Shown here one piece after another: positions 7,992 through 14,172 of a stretch of DNA of 14,260 nt (positions within the stretch are counted from its first letter, which is position 1; the number at the start of each line of letters is the position of its first letter). The stretch comes from Bacteroidales bacterium UBA5219 (lineage in GTDB: Bacteria > Bacteroidota > Bacteroidia > Bacteroidales > ML635J-15). The stretch is from NCBI GenBank assembly GCA_002412425.1, contig DHVB01000016.1, positions 15,592-29,851 on the forward strand, given 5' to 3'. The position numbers and the translations under genes were made by a program. The notes under the pieces were generated by a model that made no database searches, had not been told where the DNA came from, and saw only the letters and a list, made by a program, of their open reading frames with translations.

Positions 7992-9359
7992 TTATTGCAT
8001 TCTTAATGATATTCCCATATTAAAACTAATATTTTTTTCTAAAAATACATTTCCCATTACCCAACCATTTGTTTTTCCTTCTATTGCAATATATGGGTGC
8101 CAATGTCCTATAGCGTATGAACTACAAATGCTAAACATAGCTCCAATGCTTGCTATATTTGTGAAAAATGATTGATTTTTGGGTTGTGTCCAAATCATAG
8201 CTCTAGTACTAAGCAAAAGTTTGTCGTCAAGAAGTTTTTTATCAATTAAAGCACCTTCAAGTCCAAAAAATGATGAATTTAGGTTGTTGTAATTATGAAA
8301 AGCAAAGAAAAAATTATGTTTTGGAGTTTGATAAAAAATATCAAGATTTATGTCGTTACCAAATGGTGTTAATAAATGCCTTACTGCAAAACTACCATAA
8401 TAATTTCCATTTTCAGTAGATTTTAGTTTAATTTTTGGAAATCCAACTAAGTGAGGTGATAATATATTTAACCAATGCAAATTACCTTGTTTTTTTAAAT
8501 AACTTCTTGCTTCACCTGAAAGTTGTGATGGCTTAATATAGCGATTTATGCCAACTCCTGATGGGTGCAATCCTCTATCTGTATATGGTTTGTCGGGGAA
8601 AAATAATGCATCTACCCAAGTGGTAAAGTCAGCACCTGTAAAATCTCGACTACTTATATCTGTTCCTTCTTTTGCATTGGCTTCATCAATTCTTTCATTG
8701 AAAATATCATCTCCTGATTGATTTAGATATATAATATTTGTCATTGTGCTCATCCAATACAAGGGAATATTAGGTAAATCTTGATTTAGATAGAAGTTGT
8801 TTTTTTGCATTGTTTGAATTTGATGAAATTGACCTTCGTTTCCAGCTATCATAAGTCGTCTAAAATCGTTATTGTAATTATCAGACAGCATAATCAAATT
8901 TTCATCTGTTACTTTTCTAACATAGACCAAGGATTGTCCAAAAGGAAAAGTGTTCATATCGTTGAAACTATTTATTTTGCGTCTTGTCATTACTGCTCTA
9001 TGATATTCTTCGTGAAGCCAACCAATTCCCAAAGGAGTATAAAATGTAAATAAATCAAAGCCCGCAGCAGCAAGGTTTCTGAAAAGAATATCTGTAAATT
9101 CACTTTTGGTTTTAGTAAGTTTGTTTATGCCCCAGTGTGCAGAACCATATAAGTTATTTGACATTGCCAAAGATTGCTTCATACTTGGATTTACATAACT
9201 AGTAAAAAAGTTGCCTGTTGTTTTTGTGGCATATATTTGATAAGGAATATCAAATAATGGAACTTCCAAATACAAGCCAGTGGTATCAGATGTTTTTTGA
9301 GCAAAACTAATTGATGTTATTAAAAAAGAGATTAGTAATATTATTGTTTTTTGCTTCAT
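7992..9359 (-). CDS. Envelope protein with HEEYH motif and probable C-terminal beta-barrel
   Basis: First gene of the six-gene operon. The 455-residue protein has a signal peptide (MKQKTIILLISFLITSISFA). Residues 90-125 contain a hydrophobic, glycine-rich segment FDLFTFYTPLGIGWLHEEYH; HEEYH (116-120) fits the HExxH zinc-protease pattern, with R121 next to it. The middle part (135-290) is mostly soluble and has many Asp and Asn. From about 310 the sequence alternates in the manner of outer-membrane strands (YYGSFAVRHLLTPFG, INLDIFYQTPKHNFFFAFH, KLLLSTRAMIWTQ, WVMGNVFLEKNISFNMGISL), ending in a hydrophobic/charged terminal strand. I cannot assign a named family. It may be a membrane-embedded metalloprotein, or the motif may be incidental. 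Expression is probably from the promoter at 9401-9432. Confidence 0.72.
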   Translation of the reverse strand: MKQKTIILLISFLITSISFAQKTSDTTGLYLEVPLFDIPYQIYATKTTGNFFTSYVNPSMKQSLAMSNNLYGSAHWGINKLTKTKSEFTDILFRNLAAAGFDLFTFYTPLGIGWLHEEYHRAVMTRRKINSFNDMNTFPFGQSLVYVRKVTDENLIMLSDNYNNDFRRLMIAGNEGQFHQIQTMQKNNFYLNQDLPNIPLYWMSTMTNIIYLNQSGDDIFNERIDEANAKEGTDISSRDFTGADFTTWVDALFFPDKPYTDRGLHPSGVGINRYIKPSQLSGEARSYLKKQGNLHWLNILSPHLVGFPKIKLKSTENGNYYGSFAVRHLLTPFGNDINLDIFYQTPKHNFFFAFHNYNNLNSSFFGLEGALIDKKLLDDKLLLSTRAMIWTQPKNQSFFTNIASIGAMFSICSSYAIGHWHPYIAIEGKTNGWVMGNVFLEKNISFNMGISLRMQ

Positions 9360-9395
9360 GGTAGTTTATATAATTGCAGTTAATATACTAATTTA

Positions 9396-9436
9396 TGAAA
9401 CAAATATAAAGCATTTGAAAATATTAAACAAAAAAA
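9396..9436 (-). repeat. Promoter-bearing direct repeat, copy A
   Basis: These 41 bases match 13538-13578 on the same strand at 38 positions, without gaps. Mismatches are at 9410, 9412 and 9428. The copy covers the whole promoter of the operon start, including spacer and flanks. Confidence 0.75.
9401..9432 (-). promoter_or_regulatory. Promoter of the six-gene envelope operon
   Basis: On the minus strand TTTG (9432-9429), a 20-base spacer, then TATATTTG (9408-9401): a full Bacteroidetes-type promoter. Transcription should begin near 9394, giving a leader of about 35 bases to the ATG at 9359. The gaps between the six genes below are 11, 19, 19, 44 and 1 bases, so one transcript to 3473 is likely. 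Confidence 0.65.
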
Positions 9437-9477
9437 TACAGTAAAATATCGAAAATAGAATTTTAGATACAAGTTAT

Positions 9478-10691
9478 CTATTCTGCTGATTCCCATGTAA
9501 TATTTTTGGTGAACGTTGGTGTTTCTGAATTATCTTCGTAATATTCGATTGTAGCGCTACCTGATGATTCCAAATTTATTAACATACTCATTAATGCATT
9601 TTGTCTTTGTGAATTTACTGTAAATCCATTTGGATACTCATCTATTATTTCCCAACCTGTATTTATACTTCCAATACTGACGTTTGAACCAATAAATTTA
9701 ATTTTAGTGTTTTATATAATGGAGTAATTGTAGCTACAGTATATGGATTTGCTTGAAAAGTTGTGTTTGAGGGTACTAAAATATTTTGGGTTTCAGAATC
9801 TGGAGCTATTGTAGGGTCGGGAGAAGCAGTTAAAGGATAGGTAAAGTCAGTGTAAATATTACTGCAATGTTTTTCTTGAAATACATCAATATATTTTTCA
9901 AAATTAGGAATTACAAGGTTTTGTCCAAGTTCTAAATATCTTTGTTCAATATTTCTACGAATATCAATAAGATGTAATTGTGAAATATTGTGAAGTAATG
10001 TATCGATAATTTTTGTTTGAGAAATTATACCATCTGGAGCAAAGTCGGCAGAAATATCTGCAAGAAGTTGAGTTAACTCTGCTGTTAGAGTTGGTTTTTG
10101 ATTTAAAAACTTAGTATATCTTTGTAAGATTACAGAGAACGACAAAAGGGCTGCGTTATAATCTTCGTTTGATGAAATGTCTAATTCTTCAAAGTCCACA
10201 TTAAATGTATTTGTTATGCCTAAAAAAGCTAAAAACTCAGATTTAGCTTGTGTGTTGGCATCTTCAAAACTCATTCCAGTAGAAACTAAATTTTCAATTC
10301 TAGCTTTTATCAAATGAGTTAAAACATTTATGTTTACAGATTCATTGGAACTTAAATCTGTAATTGCTTGTAAAGACAGTGGAGCACTAGATAATTCTCC
10401 ATAAATTTCGCTAAAATAATATCCATTTGCTGTAAGTAAAGCAAAATTTGAATTTAATTCAATATTGTTTAAATTGAAACTACCATCATTCGCAACAATT
10501 GTAGTCGTATATGATTTTCCTTTTTGTGCAAGGTCTGAGTTCAATTCGTTAAGAGTTATATTTGTTCCTGTAACGAATGGACCTTTTTGTGCCTTACCCT
10601 TAAGTGTTGAAATATTTAACTTATCTTTATCACAAGATGTTAATAATAATCCGAGGATTACTACAAATAATAAAATGCTAATTTTTTTCAT
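9478..10691 (-). pseudogene. Lipoprotein with KGPFVTGT domain, frameshifted near its end
   Basis: The start is placed at ATG 10691-10689, giving a lipoprotein signal MKKISILLFVVILGLLLTSC with C20 lipidated; a 33-residue upstream extension of the frame is unlike a signal peptide. Next comes KAQKGPFVTGTNITLNELN, a beta-rich segment recurrent in Bacteroidetes surface lipoproteins, followed by a helical region (TDLSSNESVNINVLTHLIKA onward) and a beta-rich tail. The frame as read ends at 9663. One extra A in the AAAA run (+ positions 9705-9708) carries it on without a stop to TAG at 9480-9478, adding GSNVSIGSINTGWEIIDEYP and about 60 more residues, for 404 in total. This tail looks genuine. The break lies in a short run, so it is a mutation or a read error rather than slippage. 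Function: a surface lipoprotein, otherwise unknown. Confidence 0.72.
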
Positions 10692-10742
10692 ATTCTGATA
10701 TGTTTTTTGTTGTTTGTTAACGATTTGTAGTTTGTAATAAAA

Positions 10743-10846
10743 TAAGAAAACATGGAGTTTTTCGAAAGATTTATTTGTTCTCAAAAACAAAAGTTGCTAA
10801 GAAAAATAAATCTTATGTGAATTAACATTCACCCCATGTTTTCTTA
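10743..10846. repeat. Nested inverted repeats in the gap before the lipoprotein gene
   Basis: Outer arms TAAGAAAACATGG (10743-10755) and CCATGTTTTCTTA (10834-10846) are perfect over 13 bases and reach 15 of 16 with one mismatch. Inner arms AAGATTTATTT (10766-10776) and AAATAAATCTT (10804-10814) are perfect over 11. The loop is 27 bases and the internal loop is asymmetric. It lies after the stop at 10861 and 52 bases before the lipoprotein start. It could act as a terminator for the upstream gene or as a leader structure. The 10692-10860 gap holds nothing else that I recognise. Confidence 0.6.
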
Positions 10847-10860
10847 AATATTTTTATGTA

Positions 10861-11084
10861 CTAGTCTTGTTTTGCACCTGCAGGACCAACGTATTGTGCA
10901 CTACCTAAGCCTAATATTGGTATAAAGATTATAGAAAATAACAATAAACCAACTGTAAATCCTTCAGTTTTACCAAAGCTTTTTGACAATAAGTTAGTTG
11001 CCCATATGCCAAATACAATATTTACTATTGGAATAAAGAACAATAATAACCACCACCATGGTTTTCCAATAATTTCCAACATAA
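10861..11084 (-). pseudogene. DUF5684-like membrane protein, 3' half (cut off by insertion)
   Basis: This is the second half of the gene that begins at 13368. It encodes MLEIIGKPWWWLLLFFIPIV and onward: GKPWWW, two hydrophobic segments, SKSFGKTEGF and the end LGLGSAQYVGP, all hallmarks of the DUF5684-like family of small inner-membrane proteins. On its own it lacks the first membrane segment and the WKIFTKANKPGW motif, which are found at 13231-13368. The codon frame continues exactly across the insertion: IYNYIV is followed by MLEIIG when the 2160 bases are removed. The ATG at 11082 is therefore an internal methionine; it could restart translation, but this part lacks a promoter and is probably inactive. 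The family's function is unknown. Confidence 0.82.
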
Positions 11085-11161
11085 CGTGGCGGCAGCTTGG
11101 CGAGGTTTTTCTGTGTTGCGCCTGCGGCAGAAAAATCTTGCCAAACTGCTTGTTATCTCTC
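11081..11161 (-). other. attC-like recombination site at the end of the R-M cassette
   Basis: An imperfect palindrome much richer in G+C than its surroundings. Outer boxes: GTTATCTCTC at 11152-11161 (minus strand GAGAGATAAC, the R''-like box) and ATAAC at 11081-11085 (minus GTTAT, the R'-like box). Inner arms 11092-11113 and 11128-11149 pair at 19 of 22 positions, around a 14-base loop (11114-11127). Spacers between boxes are unequal, 2 and 6 bases. This is the layout of an attC: two simple outer boxes with AAC/GTT cores, an unequal spacer and a variable inner stem. The R''-like box overlaps the TAA stop (11155-11153) of the endonuclease, as is common in cassettes. The box consensus GTTRRRY is only partly met (GTTATCT). 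It could also fold as a terminator. Confidence 0.7.
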
Positions 11162-11878
11162 GTTTTTATATTTCTTTAAACGTTCGATTTCTATTTTTAT
11201 CTCGTCTAAAATTTCTTTATTAACAATACTCTTTTTACTTCCTGTTCTTGTAGAAAAAATCACAAAGACCTTACCACCAAATTCTTTCTCAAAAGATTGA
11301 AAACTTGCAGCCATTCTGTCTGTGACTTTATAGTTTCCAAAATTGGCACTTGCCGTTATAGGTTTGATTTGAATGCCAAAGGCATATTTTCCTACTCTCC
11401 CGATGTAATCAATGTCACCGGCGTGGTCTAATTCGGCATCCGATTCCTCAAATTCAACTTCTGGAAAAGATTTTGCAAGTCCGTCATTAACTACCGATTT
11501 TTCTAATAAAAAGCCATCATAAGTTCTAACAATGGTAACTTGATAGATATATTCTTTACAATCTTCTAAAGTCAAATCCTCAAAAGCCTTAGTCCATTCA
11601 GGAATGACAACTTCAGTAATTTTCGCATAAAGTCTTTCTCCAAGTTCATCTAATAATTCCTGTGTTACTTTTATTGGTTCTTTGGTAGCAGTATAAGCCT
11701 TTTCAAAATAATATTCCTCCCATTCTTCTAATGCTTGTGGCTGGCATTCTCTGATTAATGCCATAACTGCACCTACTTTTTTGGGGCGTGTTAATTGATA
11801 GGTGTTACTTGCATAATTTAACACTTTTTCTTTAGTACCGAAAGGTTTAGCGTACTTCTTGGTTTGCTTCTTTGCCAT
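11153..11878 (-). CDS. MjaI-family type II restriction endonuclease
   Basis: Cleaves unmethylated DNA as the toxic half of the cassette R-M pair. The 241-residue protein has the MjaI-family signature TRPKKVGAVMALIREC (30-45) followed by EEWEEYYFEKAYTA (51-64), and VRTYDGFLLEKSV later. The likely nuclease site is DIDYIGRVGKYAFGIQIKPI: D155 or D157, then Q170 and K172, a PD-(D/E)xK variant with Q in the second acidic position and IKP, as in relatives. Characterised family members cut CTAG; I infer a similar target but cannot prove it from sequence. The start at 11878 lies 32 bases inside the end of the methyltransferase gene, so its translation is probably coupled and methylation would come first. 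Its TAA is the first part of the attC-like outer box. Confidence 0.85.
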   Translation of the reverse strand: MAKKQTKKYAKPFGTKEKVLNYASNTYQLTRPKKVGAVMALIRECQPQALEEWEEYYFEKAYTATKEPIKVTQELLDELGERLYAKITEVVIPEWTKAFEDLTLEDCKEYIYQVTIVRTYDGFLLEKSVVNDGLAKSFPEVEFEESDAELDHAGDIDYIGRVGKYAFGIQIKPITASANFGNYKVTDRMAASFQSFEKEFGGKVFVIFSTRTGSKKSIVNKEILDEIKIEIERLKKYKNER

Positions 11879-13157
11879 ATTGATGTTGTAATTTTATGAA
11901 TTTTTCTTTATTCTTATACTCTAAAGAGGTATCGGCAAAAGCAAATCCGTTCTTGATTAAGTGAGCATTAAGAAATGTTTTATTTTTTAAATAAACATAG
12001 GCTAATAAATTATTTTCTTCATCGTGCTTCTGTTCATCATATCGTAGAAAAATTTGTTGAGATTCAGTTTTTTCTTTTAAAAAATCTATTGCATCTCCAT
12101 TCGCGTTTTTACTTTGTTTTACTCCAATAAGTCGTACAATCAAGTCATTATTCAGTCTTATTAATTCAGGACTAATAATTTCTTTTACACGATAGAAATC
12201 CTCCCTGTCTTTACTGTCTTTGTCAATTTTTGAACCGAATTGTAATTTCTTTGGGTCTATTTTTTTATCAAATTGATGAAAGTCTTTAAAAATATAGGGG
12301 TGTTTCTGTATTTCCTCTTCAAAATCTATTTTAAGTTTTTGAGAATGAAAATCAATCTCGGACGGAATTAATTCTGGTTCATTAATTCCAAGTTTTTTTT
12401 CAATGAAGGGCTGGAATTCAGGATTAATTTCATAACCAACAGAATTTCTATTCAGTTTTTTTGCAACCAAGGATGTTGTTCCACTCCCAAGAAACGGGTC
12501 CAAAACCGTATCGCCCACAAAAGAGAACATTTTTATTAATCTATGTGGCAGTTCTTCCGGAAACATTGCAATATGTCCGTCTTGTCTTGCTCCACCAAAG
12601 TTCCAATGTCCTTGAAAAAATTCTTTCCATTCTTCTTTGGTCATACTTGATTGTGCCTTTATTTCTTTTGAAACTTTTTTTGCTTGTCCGAGTTTTTTAA
12701 AGATTAAAATAAATTCGTAATCAATTGAGATAATTCCATTTCTTGGATTTGGATAACTTCCCATCAAAGATGCACCTCCGGTTGTATTTGTCGTAGTTTG
12801 TTTTTGCCAAATTATAGCTCCCATATAGTCAAACCCAATACTTTCACAAAACTTAATAATTTCTGTCCGAATGGGAATTACCTTGTAACGACCGTAATAA
12901 ACAGCTCGAGCAAATTGGTCTCCAATATTTATACAAAGGCGACATCCTTTTTCAAGAACTCTATAACATTCTTTCCAAACCAAATTTAGATTGTTGATAT
13001 AAGTTTCATAATCTTCGTGATATCCAATCTGGTTTTCTGTGCCATAGTCTTTTAATTGCCAATAAGGCGGCGAAGTTATAGCAAGTTGTACTGACTCATC
13101 TTCAATGAAATCCATTTGTCTGCTATCTCCAATTACTATATCGTGTTTTGTATTCAT
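11847..13157 (-). CDS. N4-cytosine DNA methyltransferase with C-terminal SNase-like domain
   Basis: Protective partner of the MjaI-type endonuclease. TSPPYW (28-33) is the catalytic motif and DPFLGSGTT (220-228) the SAM-binding motif, giving the beta order; SPPYW suggests N4-cytosine. Residues 1-258 make a complete methyltransferase. Residues 259-325 form a charged linker, and 333-432 resemble a staphylococcal-nuclease (TNase) fold: DLIVRLIGVK, A..FL, LLAYVYL, FLNAHLIKNGFA, and a C-terminal helix. Relative to SNase, R35 is kept (R342), but the Glu of the PET segment (here KQSK) and the Arg before LAY (here NNL) are missing, so this part is probably a DNA-binding or regulatory module and not a nuclease. 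The ATG at 13157 is 24 bases below the expected transcription start. Confidence 0.85.
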   Translation of the reverse strand: MNTKHDIVIGDSRQMDFIEDESVQLAITSPPYWQLKDYGTENQIGYHEDYETYINNLNLVWKECYRVLEKGCRLCINIGDQFARAVYYGRYKVIPIRTEIIKFCESIGFDYMGAIIWQKQTTTNTTGGASLMGSYPNPRNGIISIDYEFILIFKKLGQAKKVSKEIKAQSSMTKEEWKEFFQGHWNFGGARQDGHIAMFPEELPHRLIKMFSFVGDTVLDPFLGSGTTSLVAKKLNRNSVGYEINPEFQPFIEKKLGINEPELIPSEIDFHSQKLKIDFEEEIQKHPYIFKDFHQFDKKIDPKKLQFGSKIDKDSKDREDFYRVKEIISPELIRLNNDLIVRLIGVKQSKNANGDAIDFLKEKTESQQIFLRYDEQKHDEENNLLAYVYLKNKTFLNAHLIKNGFAFADTSLEYKNKEKFIKLQHQYGKEANQEVR

Positions 13158-13187
13158 TTATAATTCTAAAATTTCATTTTCGCCAAG

Positions 13188-13217
13188 ATACTAATTCTTT
13201 CAGCTCTATGTTGTCAA
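13188..13217 (-). promoter_or_regulatory. Cassette-internal promoter for the R-M pair
   Basis: TTGACA (13217-13212) and TAGTAT (13193-13188) on the minus strand, 18 bases apart, give a general sigma-70-like promoter rather than the Bacteroidetes form. The related box TATCTTGG overlaps. Transcription would start near 13181, 24 bases before the methyltransferase ATG. The promoter lies inside the inserted block, so the cassette can express its own genes wherever it lands. Confidence 0.45.
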
Positions 13218-13230
13218 TTCGTATTCTTTT

Positions 13231-13368
13231 TTAATGAGAGATAACAATGTAATTGTAGATTGGAATTAAGCATGCCCAACCAGGTTTGTTTGCTTTTGTA
13301 AAAATCTTCCATAATGAAGCAATCAATAAAACAAAGATTGCTAAATAAAAAATAATAAGAATTACCAT
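13231..13368 (-). pseudogene. DUF5684-like membrane protein, 5' half (cut off by insertion)
   Basis: Start chosen at ATG 13368 because it opens with a membrane segment, MVILIIFYLAIFVLLIASLW, and the family motif KIFTKANKPGWACLIPIYNY follows. After IV at the junction the frame runs three codons into the inserted block (ISH) and stops at TAA 13233-13231. The frame is also open upstream to 13476 and would add 36 basic residues (IHSGARAHLKKRGEIRKALR); I think that is leader, but it cannot be excluded. Joined to 10861-11084 it gives a 115-residue protein, a normal size for the family, so this gene was intact until the cassette entered. The remaining 45-residue product has just one membrane segment and is probably inactive. 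Confidence 0.82.
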
Positions 13369-13390
13369 AATAATAATTTTTAATTTTCCT

Positions 13391-13448
13391 ACTCGTAAGG
13401 CTTTTCGGATTTCGCCCCGTTTTTTTAAGTGGGCTCTGGCTCCACTAT
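13391..13448 (-). other. G+C-rich leader patch with a small hairpin
   Basis: Against an AT-rich background this stretch between the promoter at 13543-13574 and the DUF5684-like ATG holds TCGGATTTCGCCCC and GGGCTCTGGCTCC. AGTGG (13428-13432) and CCACT (13442-13446) pair around nine bases. I know no riboswitch with this sequence. It may be a structured leader, a coding N-terminal extension, or a scar of an earlier insertion. Confidence 0.35.
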
Positions 13449-13537
13449 GAATTTTAAAATAATGTTTTGTTGTCACTTTGGGTAGTCAGCCCTTTAATTT
13501 TCAAAAACCGTTTTTTATTTAAATTGCTCATAAATTT

Positions 13538-13578
13538 TGAAACAAATATAAGGTATTTGAAAATATTAACCAAAAAAA
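13538..13578 (-). repeat. Promoter-bearing direct repeat, copy B
   Basis: Partner of 9396-9436: 38 of 41 bases identical on the same strand, covering a complete promoter. It lies upstream of the split DUF5684-like gene. Confidence 0.75.
13543..13574 (-). promoter_or_regulatory. Promoter of the split DUF5684-like gene
   Basis: Minus strand TTTG (13574-13571), 20-base spacer, TATATTTG (13550-13543). Transcription would begin near 13536 and leave a leader of about 168 bases to ATG 13368, or 60 to the alternative ATG at 13476. After the insertion its transcript runs into the R-M cassette, so it could also feed the methyltransferase and endonuclease. Between it and the stop at 13662 I see only AT-rich DNA. 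Confidence 0.6.
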
Positions 13579-13661
13579 ATTTGTTTATTATTATACGAAT
13601 TGCGAATTAACCAATAAATCAATAGATTATAAAATATCGCTTATGGGATTTTGACCTAGTC

Positions 13662-14144
13662 TTAAAGTTTGTCTAAACCTATGTATTCATCATTTTTTTG
13701 GGTTGCATGTTTTTTATTATTCTTTCCTAAGTTGATTATAAAAACAGCATTTTCTTTAATAAAAGCTAAAATTAACGCAGCAATAACCATTATAGGTAAT
13801 AGAGTGTAAAGCAAACTATTTAGCCAAAATCCTGCGAACCTAAAAGATGAGGCATTGTGTGGGTCTTTATTTTTAATAATGACTGTTAATTCTTCGCCAA
13901 TTGGATATATTTCACTTTTTTCACTTTCGCAAATGTAATATGAATTGTTATATGTAAATCCTATATAGACTATTATCGTTTCACAGTGAGTAGAGTCTTG
14001 GTTACATTGTATTTTTTCTCCAACAACTTGAGCATCAGCAAAATCGGAGTTAATAATTACATTTAGTCTATTTATTAAATAAAATAAAAGTATTATGCCG
14101 ATTGATATTATAACTAATTTTTTTCTAGTAACTTTAAAAGTCAT
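13662..14144 (-). CDS. DUF3592-like membrane protein
   Basis: Start set at ATG 14144-14142; a longer frame from 14213 would be coded by the IS end and is not credible. The 160-residue product has a membrane segment at about 9-27 (LVIISIGIILLFYLINRL), an extracytoplasmic beta-rich domain, and a second segment near 108-130 (LLYTLLPIMVIAALILAF), then a lysine-rich cytoplasmic tail. The middle, DAQVVGEKIQC... IVYIGFTYNNSYYICES...YPIGEELTVIIKNKDPHNA, follows the DUF3592 pattern, in which a short beta domain ends in a yxxGexvxVxYxxxdP-like turn. Function unknown. The IS end is 28 bases upstream, so its own promoter has probably been removed and expression may come from the IS. Confidence 0.7.
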   Translation of the reverse strand: MTFKVTRKKLVIISIGIILLFYLINRLNVIINSDFADAQVVGEKIQCNQDSTHCETIIVYIGFTYNNSYYICESEKSEIYPIGEELTVIIKNKDPHNASSFRFAGFWLNSLLYTLLPIMVIAALILAFIKENAVFIINLGKNNKKHATQKNDEYIGLDKL

Positions 14145-14172
14145 GTTGTTGAATGGTTTAGTAAAAAAAAAC

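Larger units (their letters stand above)
11085..13244 (-). mobile_element. Two-gene R-M cassette inserted in the DUF5684-like gene
   Basis: A 2160-base block lies between G 13245 and TTAT 11084 on the minus strand. Both junctions have GTTAT (minus strand), i.e. direct ATAAC at 11081-11085 and 13241-13245. The block starts TTATCTCTC and ends with the attC-like palindrome, whose outer arm GAGAGATAAC is the exact complement of GTTATCTCTC. In an integron cassette the closed circle has just this property: the last bases of the R' box move to the other end at insertion. Excision fuses the target gene in frame (348 bases, 116 codons). The content is a promoter, an SPPYW methyltransferase and an MjaI-family endonuclease, ending in the palindrome. 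No integrase, attI or second cassette is visible. A transposition with a 5-base target duplication would leave the same direct repeats but would not account for the R''/R' complementarity. Confidence 0.72.

Noticed and set aside
10692..10790. N-terminal extension of the lipoprotein frame
   Set aside because: The extension overlaps an inverted-repeat arm and would put 33 residues before a standard lipoprotein signal peptide, so the start at 10691 is preferred.
11097..11300. Plus-strand frame across the attC-like palindrome
   Set aside because: It begins in the palindrome, runs antisense to the endonuclease, and shows no protein-like pattern.
11081..13245. Ordinary transposon with a 5-base target duplication (ATAAC)
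   Set aside because: The direct repeats fit, but there is no transposase and no terminal inverted repeats of the usual kind, and the complementarity between the palindrome arm and the opposite end is better explained by cassette recombination. It cannot be fully excluded.
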